Part shown: piece by piece, positions 34,308 to 46,151 of the stretch | Layout of the letters: every line of letters starts with the position of its first letter | How positions within the stretch are numbered: the stretch's first letter is position 1 | Source: Gnetum montanum | Lineage: Eukaryota; Streptophyta; Gnetopsida; Gnetales; Gnetaceae | Length of the DNA stretch: 63,547 nucleotides | Assembly (NCBI GenBank): GCA_015680685.1 | Contig: MNCI01002312.1 | Span: 454,105-517,651, forward strand | Direction of reading: 5' to 3' | Made by a program: the position numbers and the translations under genes | The notes under the pieces: generated by a model | What the model saw: the letters and a program-made list of their open reading frames with translations, nothing else | What the model was told of the DNA's origin: nothing | Databases searched by the model: none

Positions 34308-36262
34308 ATGGCCCCAAAAAGAGAAGCTCAAGTAGGACCTTTGCAAGGAGTAGCCAAACACCCAAGGGGTGGTAGAGGCCAACAAGGTAAGCATGCTAAG
34401 CATGAGGAACAGGAGGCCTAATCATTCAATATCCATTAAGAGGCTCCTATCATAGGATAGTTGGTCCAAGAAGAGGCTACAGAATAGTAAGCTCCCATGT
34501 AGGGACAAGGCCTCACATTATCCCTAGAATTCCTTGAGGTCATCTAAGAAAAATTTATGTTGATCATGCTCATTGTGGAAATGAACTTTGGCCCATTTAT
34601 GATTCTTTCTCTAGAGGTAGTTCAGACATAACTTCAAGTATCACATTTATGACCCATCCTTTCAAACAGGGGCAAATGGTACCTTGGTGAAACCTACTAA
34701 TTCTAGCATAATAAAGAAGATGGTACCAATGACAACATTTGTAAAGTCAATGTTTCATTCTCAGTCAAATTAATCACTAAAGCTCTTAATATGCCAAATG
34801 AGGGGGCAAAGTTAGCCCATCTATCCATGAGATCTGAACCTAACATTAGAAAACTATGGCTGAGGTGAGCATATGACAAGGATGACAAAACATATAATGA
34901 ATTGACTCTAGAAGAGAGGACCTATTTCAAGATAGGCATATATCATCTCTTCCTAACCAAAGGGCTCAATAGGATTTCAACATATGTAGCCAGGGGAAGT
35001 TTCATACTAATGGGCAAGTATATGTCCAACCTCCCCCAATTATATTGCATAGAAATTTAGAGGTGATTTGAAAAAAGAAAGGTAGGGAAGACAACAATTC
35101 CATTTTCTTGCCTCATTATGAAGCTTTATAAATGTGACAATATCCTAGGGGTACAAAAATGACATTTCCATGAGGGCTTAGAATGCTTCCTTCACTAAAT
35201 TGCTTAAATTGGTAGCACCAAGGAAAGACCTTGATGAGGAACAAGAACCAAAGAAAAAAGTGGAGCCTAAAAAATAAGTAGAAAAAGAGCTTGAATAGCA
35301 TTACGAGCCATAAGTTCCATTACTACCACCACAAGACTATAGGCCTATAATGAGCCACTTGTAGAAAATTGATGAAACACTTAGCTTGGGGAGTAGAGAA
35401 GAATCAAGCCTCTTTAGAGACATCAATGATGCCATGCAGCCCATTCTTCTTGTAAGGGGACAAAGTTCACTACAATCAAGAGAGAATTCCACTAGTTGCA
35501 ATAAATTTCTAGTAATGCCACATCCTTCCAAGTAATTATTGAAATAGGAGAAGGTGCCACAATAGTGGTCATCCAACATCAGGATGTGGTAGGTGCAATA
35601 AAAGTAATAATGGATTACATCAAGGAATCATTCAATGTGCCTATTGTGCCCTTAGTGGATTTGAGTGGGACCAGAGATGCGTAGATGCTTACTAGGACTT
35701 TGATGACTCTTGTAGCCCATGAGAATGTATTAGATAGATTACTCTAGGTAGGATAAGTAATGACCATCTTGTTTACATTCCTAGTGATGTCACTACAGTA
35801 CAGTTAGACCTCATTACTACCAAGGGGAAGCTTGTCATGGATAAGACTAGGGCAGACGATGCAGAAGTAGAAGTGAAATAGTTGTAATAGGAATTGCCCA
35901 CCTTTAGAGTTGAAGGATGGGATCATACCTAGTTTGTTGCACCTGATCAGCTAGATTAATTTAAAATAGAGAAACTGGATAAATTGATCAAAGAGAACAA
36001 AGCTATAGAGTAAGAAAAGGAAAAGGTGGTCTAGAATGGCTTCACTTCTAAAGCATAATCCTATGCTCAAAAAATGGTACTAACCACCACTCAAGAAGAA
36101 AATAATAAAATTACTGTAGAGAACATAAGGTTAACCATCATCAGAAGCCAAAAGAACATTCTTGAAGAAAGTTTCTACTAGTTAAGAAAAAACTGGTGAG
36201 GATCAACTAGGACATTAGTGAATTAACCAAATAGAACTACACCCTCTCAATGAAGGAGGTCT
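34308..36262 (+). pseudogene. ORF X of element A, 5' part
   Basis: ATG at 34308 follows ATTAATTGTAG, which looks like a splice acceptor; a donor-like ATG/GTGAGAGG lies at about 33860, so a leader intron is possible. The start is MAPKREAQVGPLQGVAKHPR. A folded-looking region comes next with VSFSVKLITKALNMPNEGAK, then RTYFKIGIYHLFLTKGLNR and MGKYMSNLPQLYC. From about 35960 it is charged helix (KLDKLIKENKAIE, TTQEENNKITVENIRLTI). Element B breaks the frame at 36269. It is homologous to ORF X of D in its helical part. Function unknown. Confidence 0.6.
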
Positions 36263-36268
36263 ATGCTG

Positions 36269-38325
36269 AAACACCACCACATCTAGACTATGGCTCCCAA
36301 GTTTTACAAAATTTTGTATAAAAATGGAAGCATAGTCAGCCTCTTGTGGAGAGCATAGTTAGCCTCTCGTGGAGAGTGTAGTTAGCAATAGGCTAGTTGT
36401 TGCAAATTTTTGCTAATTGTCAAGACTATGCTTGATCCCAATTAAGAGCATAGTCAACCTCTCATGGAGAGTGTAGTCAGTAGGAAGTCCAGTTTTGCAA
36501 ATTTTTTATAAGTGTTGACACTATGCACTCCCCTAGATGGGAGTGTAGTTAGCCTCTTGTAAAGAGCATAGTCAGCCTTTGGTGGAGAGTGTAGTCAACC
36601 TTTTTTGGAGAGTGCAATTAATGGAAAGGCCAATTTTGAAATTATTTTTGAGTGTTGATACTGTGCTCTTTCCCAGATGGGAGCATAGTCAGCCTCTCAT
36701 GGAGAGCGTAGTTAGCCTCTTGTGGAGAGCATTGTCGGTAGAAGGCTAGTTTTCACAAATTTTTGCTAAGTGTTGACACTACATGCTTCCATAGATGGGA
36801 GTGTAGTCATTCTCTCATAGAGAGTGTAGTTAGTAGAGGGCTAGTTTTGCAAATTTTCTAGGTGTTGAGACTATGCTTTCCCCTAGATGGAAGTGTAGTC
36901 AGCCTCTAGTAGAGAGTGTAGTCAATAGGAAGCAAGTTTTCATAAGTTTTGGCAAGTCCTAAGACTGTGCTCACCCCTAGTTGGGAGAGTAGTTAGCCTC
37001 CCATGGAGAGCATAGTTTTCAAAAATTCATTTTCTTACAAGATTTCACCAGCATTAAGACTACTCTCTCCCCCAACCCAAAGTGTAGTCAGCTTGTCGTA
37101 GAGAGTGTAGTAAACCAGAATAGTCTCTAGTGGCCTCCACAACATAGAAATAATGCTCAGATTAGCTCTAGAACATAGTGAACTCACCTTTGACAAGCAC
37201 AATAACAATGCTTAGCTCAGCTCCAAAATGTAGTGAACTTACCTTTCGTAAGTGTAGTTGACAAAATGCTTCTTTCTGATATTCCTTTTTGCCCCAAATT
37301 TGTAACTACGCTCAACCCCATGTAAGAGCATAAAGAGCATAGTATCTAACTTTCATTTTTTAGGTACCTTGTGGTCTTCTTAGCCTACACATGCATTTGG
37401 CAGCACAATCATAGTCTCACAGCCTCGCAAAGTCTAGCAAAGCATAGCAAAGCACAATACCACTAGTCCCATTGGTAAACCACATGAATAGTGACTATGC
37501 TGAGTGTAGTTCCAACTATCCCCTCCACCATGTGGTTGCCATCCTGTGTTTTTAACTAATCCTAGATCTATAAATACCCATGTCCTCAATTTTTAGGGTT
37601 GGAAAATCAAAGGGTTAGAAAATATAAGAAGTGCTTGGGAGAAAACCAAAGGAATTTTTGCTAGCTAAGAAGAGGCAAAGTTGCAGACCATCAGAGATCC
37701 CCATAGTCCAATAGAACACTACAGCCAATGGCACACCATAGAAACCAACTCAACGGATGAAAATACCTTGGGGGAATGCCAGTCTTCATGGCCAGACATT
37801 TTAGAGACTATGACTACTGCACTTTTTGTACACCATGTACGTTCTAATCCTTTTTGGTGTTAACTATGCTCAACCCTAGTTGGGGGTAGTGTTCTACTTC
37901 ACACTCTCTCTTCTTGCATTTTTTGCACTTTATTTGTATCTTTTTGCTATTTTACAATATAATCAATTTGGAACTATGCTTGGATGGTAGTTTTTATTCA
38001 TTGACACCATGAACTCTATTGAAACTCTTGACTACACTTGCCCCCTTGGGTACCTCTTGACTACGCTCAACCCCACTAACACCATAAACACTATGAACAT
38101 TACAAACACTATTTGTACCATTAGTACCATCTTGCATCAGCATCATAGCTAACCATGCTACATCCATCATTGCATTTGGTAAGTCCATGTTCAATCAACT
38201 AGACCATCCAAGGTGCCCCATATCTATCTCTAGTAGTCCCTCATGCAAATTTGGGTTTAGGCTATGCACCTATGGACCTTGGTGTTCTAGCCATTGATGT
38301 TTTCGATTATTATAGTTTTCTAGCA
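36269..38325 (+). repeat. 5' LTR of element B
   Basis: It matches 57382-59590 over its whole length. Its U3 of about 1.3 kb is dominated by repeats of the type AGAGCATAGTCAGCCTCT (36330-37130). TCTATAAATACCC at about 37567 is the TATA box. The segment from 37680 includes identical words in both copies (ACCATGTACGTTCTAA, CCCTAGTTGGGGGT). The 3' end near 38325 is approximate. Confidence 0.8.
36330..37130 (+). repeat. U3 subrepeat array of element B (5' copy)
   Basis: About ten irregular units alternate GAGAGCATAGTCAGCCTC, GCTAGTTTTGCAAATTTT, AAGTGTTGACACTATGCTC and CCCTAGATGGGAG. The words GAGCATAGTC and GACTATGCTC are reverse complements, so each unit can fold. The 3' copy of this array is at 57430-58420. 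Confidence 0.75.
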
Positions 38326-39599
38326 CTAGAAGGAGGCCCAAACCTCTTTTTTAGACTTTGTTGTGATTTTCTTGCATGCTTTCTACATTGTAATTATCTA
38401 TTAACCTATCGGTATAGATTGGACTTCATAGTTGGTCCCCCTAGGACCTTGCATAGCAATCCAAATCACACTTGTTTTCACTATTGCTAAGTTCTCATTC
38501 TCTGGAGTATAGTTGTCTCCAGTGTAGTTAGCATAGTCCACTCTTCAATGTGGAGAGCATAGTCAATGTAGTCTGCTTTCCAATGTGGAGAGTGTAGTTA
38601 GTGGTGTTAGCTAAGATAGAGTTAGTTTCAGCATAGTCTACTATGTTTTGTAGCCAACAACCCTTGTAGTTCCCCTTGCAACTTGATCTACAATCATGAA
38701 TCTAGAACAACCTTCAACATCTGTGTCAAATGTGCTTGACATCTTGCCCATCCAATAAGAGATTAGGATTATGAGCCTTGTGATTGCAAGACCAAGGTAA
38801 TTCCTTAGGTTATGTAGTAAAGATCTAGGATACACTGTGCTAACCAATTAGCACACAACTTTATATGCACAAAGATTGAAGAAGTGTTGTCTATAGATCA
38901 CCCTAACACGAAGGCAAAATGGAACTACAAGCTAATCCATTAGGACTGATGAGAGTATATTTCTTCCTCATTTGACATCATCTTTTTCATGGAGCCTAAT
39001 CATCAGCTGTTAACCCAACTCATCTAAGTCATAAGTGTGACATAGGTGAGTGCAATGTAGGAATAGATTATGAAGAAGTACTATAGGAGGAAGAGAATGA
39101 GTTTGAAGCTTGCACCAAGCATGAGGGGCCCTCCCACACTACCTTCCAATGAGAAATCCCTAGTTTGGCCCCTTTTTGGTTTAGTTCACCTATTTTCCCT
39201 AAGATGGTCATAGCACTAACATCACCTTCCCACTTCGTTAGGCCTAGGTTAATGCCTATAGTAGTAATGCATCAGACGCAATACACACATTATAATGTAG
39301 CAGCTTTCCTTAACTTGTCCTTCATGACATCATCGCAACCTATTCAACCATATCTAAGCATAGCAACCATATCAACTCAATAATATGTCCATGTAGGACC
39401 CTTCCATAGGTCCCAAATAACTCAAGCACCCTACATCTTGCCTATTGCATCAACACCTTTAGTGTTGATCCAACCCATGCATGCATTGCTTGCCCCAAGC
39501 ACCATGCCCATATCATATCTAACACATTAAGCACATCGTGTAGTACCATAACTGGTGACCAGGTAATGGACCACACAATCAGCCCAAGAATAGATAGTG
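38326..39599 (+). other. 5' untranslated and early gag region of element B
   Basis: A stretch at 38500-38650 carries more GGAGAGCATAGTC words, like the U3 array. Coding pattern becomes visible only after about 39.0 kb, where Pro/Thr/Gln-rich codons suggest the gag N-terminus. I do not see a clear primer-binding site after the LTR. Confidence 0.4.
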
Positions 39600-41500
39600 C
39601 AACCAAATCAGTTAGTTGGAGCATCTCAAAACTTAGACTAGGCATTCTAGTTGATCCAAAGCTTGATTGAAAAGGTGAAGCGACTCAAAGCTACCTCCTC
39701 CAAAATTTTCAAAGTGGTGGACTTCTACCAGGATGACCTTATAATTCCTACAGTTCCACCTCTAACTCTTCCAACTAGGGTCCCATTGCCTTAATTCACC
39801 AAATACAATGGTGAGGGAGATCCTAATGTGCATATGGTCACATTTAGGCTCAACTGCCTCCTGTTGCAAGCATGGCTACATGCTATCATGTGCATGTTCA
39901 CCATGTCACTAACTGGAAAAGCATTAGATTGGTACTATGCACTACCCATAGGCTCTATCTCCTCTTTGGAGGACCTCTTGATCCAATTTTTAATGCACTT
40001 CAAATACAATTTGAAGCTAGAGGCAACCTTAGACGAACTAATGTAAGTCAAGTAGGGCAACCTAGATCCCATGCAGAAATTCATTCAAAACTAGAGTGCC
40101 TCACTAAATGAGATACAAGAGCTGATATCATAAGAACATCTCCTAGCCATTTTTAAGGGCATAGTTAATGAATTTATAAAGTTGAACCTATACTACCTAG
40201 GCCTGTAGTCCCTAAGCCAAGCCTTCATTCAAACAAAAAGCATAGAGGATGCGGCAGAAGCTACCAAGGACCCAACCTATGTGGCCTACAAAAATCAACA
40301 TGCAAGGAGGGATAAAGATAAGGGAAAATAAAATGCAATGGTGGAAACTATAGCCAAATAAGCCAAAGCAACCAACTAAGGATAGAAGGCTAAATAGCCC
40401 AAAGCCTCGACTAATAACAAAGTTGCCAACTCTAGTGCTAACGCAACCAACCAACCAACATCCTCAGTGGCCATAGTATAAGTTATTCAAAGGCCCAACT
40501 TTGAGTGTAAGGATCACTCTAAGTATACCTTGTTGCCACTAAAGCCTTCAAAGCTACTAGACCAACTACTAAAAGTTGGACATATCCAATACAAACAAAT
40601 GTCTAAGGATGCCTACATAAAACATGATAGATACTACAAACTTCTAAGAAATCCCACTTTGATAGCACTGAACAAGCCCCTAGTCCCAAGACATTTTAGG
40701 TTGGACCAATTTTTCCCTTACTACTAATTGCCTAACCATAGCTCATACTTTTTCCTAGCTTTTTAAGATGATATAAAAAGGATGATTGATAGAGGTGAGC
40801 TGATGCTTGACATTGCAATCCCAGTTACGTCTCAAAACTAGTCCATGAGGGTGTACAATGATCCTCTAAATGCTAATGATGCTAGCTATGTCATAAATTC
40901 CATTAGTGTTGATGATAGTTTAGAACCAATGCAACAACCATTTTTGGTAGTAGTGCCCTTTGGTAATGAAAGGGCCTGTAGGCCTCCATGGGTTCAAGGA
41001 TTTTCTTCATTTTTAGAGCATCACCTTGGGCACCCACAATGCCCTTCATGGTTAGGGTCCGACAACATGTCACAACAATAACTATTTAACCATCCTTTGT
41101 CATTAGAGTTTGACAACATGCCAGCCCCTCACCTATCTAAAGCCTAGTAGTAGCCAAAACATTGGTCCCTTCTCATCCAAGGGTCATCCTCACTAGCAAC
41201 ATGGGTAGACCCCCTAGGTGGTAAATGAAATTATTAGGCAACATCAAGACCCAAGAGTGCTTGGTCCACCAAGACTAGCCCCTATATCTATGGTTCCCAT
41301 GGCCAAAACAACTGAAGAGGCCATAACCAGCAAATCACAAGGGAGTACTGAGGCCCCTAGGCAAGCCAAGCAAATAAAGCCTAAGTATCCTCCACAAGAA
41401 ATCTATCTCTTAGGCCACATGGAAGAAGTGAAGGCCAACAAAAACATGTCTAATGGTAAGGACTTCATGGAAACATTAGCCCAAGTCAAATAAGTGCTTG
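39600..41500 (+). pseudogene. gag of element B
   Basis: The Retrotrans_gag core is clear: HMVTFRLNCLLLQAWLHAIM, then SLTGKALDWYYALPIGSI and EDLLIQFLMHFKYN (39.83-40.03 kb). Downstream are SIEDAAEATKDPTYVAYKNQ (about 40.25 kb), a Lys/Asn-rich low-complexity stretch and Pro-rich segments up to 41.5 kb. It is closely related to gag of B-prime and clearly different from gag of A, C and D. Stops and shifts make it inactive. No zinc knuckle is evident. Confidence 0.75.
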
Positions 41501-41559
41501 AATAGAAAAATACAACATTAAGCTTGTATGACTTGATCATGACCTCATTTTCTAACTAT

Positions 41560-42320
41560 GAAGCACTAGTGTGGATGTTGATCTCCATCCCTGTTATAGA
41601 GACATTCATGCAGATGAGACCTCCATCCATGCAGTGATGTTGCCCCTTGCACCACAGGAATCGAGTTCCATGTTCCTAGAATTTTGTGATGAAGTGATCA
41701 AGGTCAATCCTAAGAGGGGTAAGGTCATAATAGCTCCAATTTTTATTACTATACATGTTGTGCAATGCAAGATTTGTAGAGTGCACATCAATGATAGAGC
41801 AACCATAAACATAATACCATACACCATTGTGGATAAGCTAGGCCTTGTAGACCAAATTAAGGTAATGAAAATCATGTGCTTGAAATTCTTCAATGGATCA
41901 TGCATCATCATTAAGGGCATGGTTACTATATATTTTGTAGTAGGGGAGAAATTCCCCACCACTACCAAGTTCATTATTATAGAAGAGATGCTAGTCTTTA
42001 ATCTAATATTGGGTAGACCTTGGTTAGCCCAGTTATGAGCCATCTCCTCTCTAATTCATCAAGAGATCGACCTTCCATTTGAAGATGGTGAAGTTATCAT
42101 CCATGGTGATAATGTCACCTCATTAGCCATCAATAAGATAGACATGGACCAAGGGCTGGAGGTTGAGTTTCCTGATGATGCACTTGTGACAAAGAATGAA
42201 ACTCATAAAGCAGATACAACTAAAATAGTGGTAGAAATTAATAACCTCTTAGAGGATGCCCTTTGGGAAAATTTTCCCTTTGACATAGCAAGCAAGAGTC
42301 AAGCGGATTACCAGATGGTG
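41560..42320 (+). pseudogene. Aspartic protease of element B
   Basis: A frame open for 155 codons (41571-42038) has CRVHINDRATINIIPYTIV, where the usual D-G-A of the active site is D-R-A, and FNLILGRPWLAQL. Beyond a TGA it continues ISSLIHQEIDLPFEDGEVII and ends at a stop at about 42320. In an autonomous gypsy element RT would follow; here the frame ends and a T-rich spacer begins. This shows B never had, or had lost, RT before insertion. Confidence 0.8.
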
Positions 42321-42689
42321 TAGGCTAGATCCTACACGGCTTCTAACCCACATTGGGTTAGGAAGCAACTGCACAACTAAGGTGCCTCATTAGTCTTAAA
42401 ATGTGCTAGGTGCTTACTTTCTATTTGTTTCTATGCACCCTGTATTTTACTTTTTGCTTATGTTACATTTATTTTACATTAGATTAGCATGTAGCCTATT
42501 ATTTGCAGTTAGCTTCATTACTTAGATTATGCATCGATTTGCTTAGTTTACACATTTACCTACTTTGTTTATGCATTCTTCTACTTTTTCTATGCATTTT
42601 ATCATTTATTTTACACTTCCATAACTATTACTTTAATACATAAAAAACCTCAAAAATGCATAAAAATCATAAAAGCCAAAATTACAAAA

Positions 42690-43030
42690 AAGAGACATAG
42701 TAATAGGTGGCCTACTATGACCTTAAACTGGCAACATTGCGACCTGGTATGGCCTTAAACTGGCAATGTTGTGGCTCACTATGGTCTTAAAATAGCAACT
42801 TTGTTACCTGCCATGGCCTTAAACTAGCAATTTAAAGGCCCAGAATGGCCTTAAACTGTTGCTTTCAATTCCATTACTAAAAGCCCAAAATGGCCTAAAA
42901 CTACCACTATAATTGTGGTCCATCATGGCCTTAAATTGGGCAATTCCATGGCTCTCTATGGCCTTAAACTAGAAACACATAGCTCTAAGTGGCCAAAAAC
43001 TAGCATGGGATCCATCAAAGATTTAAATTA
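42690..43030 (+). repeat. Array of 31-36 bp units with CTTAAACT core, copy 1 in B
   Basis: About nine degenerate units of the form ATGGCCTTAAACTGGCAA with a variable 15-bp remainder. The units differ from each other, so the array is old. It lies between protease and the antisense gene. A second array with the same core is at 55915-56290. Confidence 0.75.
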
Positions 43031-43257
43031 ACAATAGACTTGCTATGGATTGCAATGGCCTAGTATCGCTATGGCCCGTAATGGCAGAAACTCACATAGT
43101 CATAGAAAATGCAATAAAATCATCATATAGGGATAAAATTTTTCACATTACACATAGAAAATAATCATCCATATAAAATTTAATGTGAATAGAAATACAT
43201 AGAATGAATAGCATCACATAGAAAAATGCCTAGGGGGAGGTACATTTGGTCATACTT

Positions 43258-43316
43258 AACTAGTAGCACTAGGTGGGGACGAAGGTTTTGCTTCTTCTAC
43301 TAGGTCACTGGGGCCT
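43258..43316 (-). pseudogene. Element B antisense gene, last exon f
   Basis: The minus strand reads GPSDLVEEAKPSSPPSATS followed by a stop. It matches the last exon of the B-prime gene (24874-24945). It is separated from exon e by an intron of about 120 bp. Confidence 0.55.
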
Positions 43317-43439
43317 ACAACTTTACTTGGTACTTAGCATGACCATTAACAAAGATGCATGATTGGTAAGAAAGCATGCATTATATGAACTAGCTCAAAA
43401 CATAAAAAGCATAAGAAACTAATGTAATAGAAACTAACA

Positions 43440-44235
43440 TGGGATGGCCCTGCATTGGTGAGTTCTAGAGGTAACTTTCCAAGGTTGACCTTTAAGCGAT
43501 GGAGGATCTTAGCTTCAAAAAGTTGCATCTAGTCTTCTTGGTCAAATTTAATATCTACAAGTGTCTTACCTTTGTCCATGATGGTCCACATGGGTGGCTC
43601 CATGGAGAATGTAGTAGAAGAGGCCTCTCTAGAGGGGGTGATGATTTGTCTCATAGGAGAGTCACTCACAACCATATGCTACATGAACAAGTCATATGCC
43701 TACTTCCTATTGGTCACCTCAAGGAACATCTCAAGGAAACAACATTTGGTAGACTCTTCCTTGTACCATCATAGGTACACATAGCACTCTTGCTTGTACT
43801 AATGTTTGTGGTTCTTCTACAATTGTCTCCACCAATAAACCTTTATGATATAATTCTTCCAATCTTGATTCTTCTGAGCAAGAAAATCTATCTAGAGCTA
43901 CTACTCTACCAACTCCTGCATGGCCTCATTATTTTCTCTAAGAGCTCTCTAGTACCTAGCATGCTCAAATTGATAAGTATGCTAGGTGCCATCTCCCCAT
44001 GATCTAGCTACTATGAAGTCATATCTAGATTGAAGATCTTTGATCTTCTCATCTTTACTAGCCACCCTCTCCTATAGTTTGTGCATGTGTTTTCACAGGT
44101 ACTCATTAGAATGCCTACAGACCCATAATGGCTTTGCACAAGGAAGCACACACTTCTTAGATGTCTCGTACATGTGATGAGGCACTGAATCAACTTTAGG
44201 AGGAAGGTTGAGCAAAGTGTCCATCCTTGCTAGCT
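43440..44235 (-). pseudogene. Element B antisense gene, exon e (coiled coil)
   Basis: The minus strand has VPHHMYETSKKCVLPCAKPL, HSNEYL, a helical stretch with SKDEKIKDLQSRYDFIVARS and ENNEAMQELVE, EPPMWTIMD, and MQLFEAKILHRLKVNLGKLP. All blocks occur in the same order in B-prime exon e at 20.1-20.9 kb. Stops are mostly TAG. Function unknown. Confidence 0.65.
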
Positions 44236-44569
44236 TGCTTAGATGCTACTATAGCTTAAGACCTATAGGAAACAACTAATTAATCTCAGCTAAAAATTAA
44301 ACATTTAAGCAATAAGCAAGATAGCATAAAGTAGAATAGCATTGCATGCATACCTAACTTAGGTATTCTTGTCGCAAGTGGGCCACCATGTCCTCAACAA
44401 TGCCTACCATGAAGGCAAGTTTATCCAACATGTCTACCCATGGCTCCATGTGATAGGTATATGTAGGACCACTAGTGAAAACATTTGATACTCTAATATA
44501 GATGGAAATAAAAGTGAATTACCCAATAATCCCTCAAGTGTGAGTGTAAGGGGCTCACCTAGCTACGTA

Positions 44570-44765
44570 CCATCAAATAAAGTGTCAAAATCATCCCTAT
44601 TGGAATGGAGCAACCCCTCTTCTTCAAATGGTCAAAGGATTTCTACCATCTTGTGAAGCTCATCTCCATGAGCTACCTCCTCCTCAGCCTAGGTGAAGGC
44701 TTCCTTCGTTGTTGCTTTAGCTACTGCTCTTGCAACCCTCTCTTCTCTTTCTACAGTTAACACAT
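44570..44765 (-). pseudogene. Element B antisense gene, exon d
   Basis: This is an acidic exon: TVEREERVARAVAKATTKEA, then AEEEVAHGDELHKMVEIL and FEEEGLLHSNRDDFDTLF. It corresponds to 19505-19698 of B-prime. A donor follows on the minus strand near GGTACGTAG (44567). Confidence 0.5.
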
Positions 44766-44879
44766 GTATGTGTAAGGCATAGTATCATTAGCTAAATAAA
44801 ATTATAGCATAAAAAAAACATAAAATAATATATACATAAATGTAACCAAAGAATCTAGCATCTATGCATACTAACTTGC

Positions 44880-45990
44880 AACATGCACATGCAAGCTTTG
44901 TAACTTGATGTGGATCTTTTTACTGTTTGTTTTCTTTATCTCAAGGTCAGCTTCCTCTTGAGGATGTAGGCTCTTGATCTTTGTCTTAGATGGCCCCATC
45001 ATCTCTACTATGTGTAAATCCTTCTTGCTTACATCCCTGATGCGAATTGGAGGGTCCTTATCCATACTCTCACATGAATAATGTGAGTGTCCCATAGGAA
45101 CCTTGGTTGTTAATGATAATGACTCATTGATCTTATTTGGAGGGTCTTGCATGCATGTGGTCAAAAAAATATGTTTGACACATGGTTGGGATAGTTGCTC
45201 ATGGTCTTACACCATCCATCATCCATCATCTCAGACAACTAGAAGCTCTACAAACTTTCATAGGTATCTTGCAAAGAATGTGAAGTGGATGTGGGACCTC
45301 ACCTGGAGGTTGAATCGAAGCTGAGAAATCTTTGCATGAAAACCAATGGCTATGTATGTGTCCTAATTAAACCTCATACCCTCTAGTAGCACCTCCTTCA
45401 TTACTTGCACTTGTTCCACCCCTAGGATCTTTCCTTAGAAAAGTCACTTTGGAAAGACACAAATGTAGAGCAAAGGGTAGAGCTCTTGCACCTCAATCAC
45501 CTACACATCTTTGATTGATATGCCTTTATGAGATCAAGTGGCCCCCAACTAGTCCTAGATTTCCTCTCTTTGGTTCACCTCCCTATTGGCCTTATCAATA
45601 ATCATTGTGCCATTAGTAGGATTGCCAAAGAGATTAATGAAGAAGGCCTCACTAAGGTCCAACAATACCATGATGTCATGCACTCAAGTAACAAATCTCT
45701 TGACATCACTGCTAAAGGAGTTGATGATGGTGACCATTTCAACCACTAAGATACTTAGGCTAAGGGCCAAGAATAGGTCTATTAACCCAACATGTGTGAG
45801 CCAAGCTATCAGTGCATCTAGCACTCTATGGCATAGCCAATGTTGTGCACCTTCCATGTTCCCATATTTCATGATGAGGGTTGCCTCTGTGTGACCTGTG
45901 GTGACCACTATCACCTCGGATGAAGCAACCACCATTGCAATATGAAGTAAAATAAGGTTACCATTTCATCATGCAAATAAGGTAAATTTA
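44880..45990 (-). pseudogene. Element B antisense gene, exon c (main exon)
   Basis: The minus strand reads HTEATLIMKYGNMEGAQHWL, VTIINSFSSDVKRFVT, HIHFTFFARYL, QPCVKHIFLTTCMQ, and a Lys/Asp/Glu-rich tail to KIHIKLQSLHVHVAS, where a GTTAGTATGC donor follows (44.87 kb). The order and spacing equal those of B-prime exon c. The exon is broken by stops and shifts. Confidence 0.65.
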
Positions 45991-46030
45991 AGGGCATACA
46001 CATAAGCACATGATCTAAAAGGTATGAGAT

Positions 46031-46056
46031 GGGGGAGGGGGTGGGGGGGGGGGGGG
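46031..46056 (+). repeat. Poly-G tract
   Basis: 26 bases with only one A and one T among G. It lies just beside the junction of element C's 3' LTR with B. It could form a G-quadruplex and is a likely place of sequencing error. Confidence 0.85.
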
Positions 46057-46151
46057 TTGGATGCTGTAGACACCTCCTCAGAGTTAATCTCAGTAGTATC
46101 CCACTCCTCATCTAACCAGCAATGGGTCCTTAATTACTTGTACATTTACAT

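Noticed and set aside
41606-42043. 145-codon minus-strand frame
   Set aside because: It is the shadow of the protease of element B, which has clear family motifs on the plus strand.
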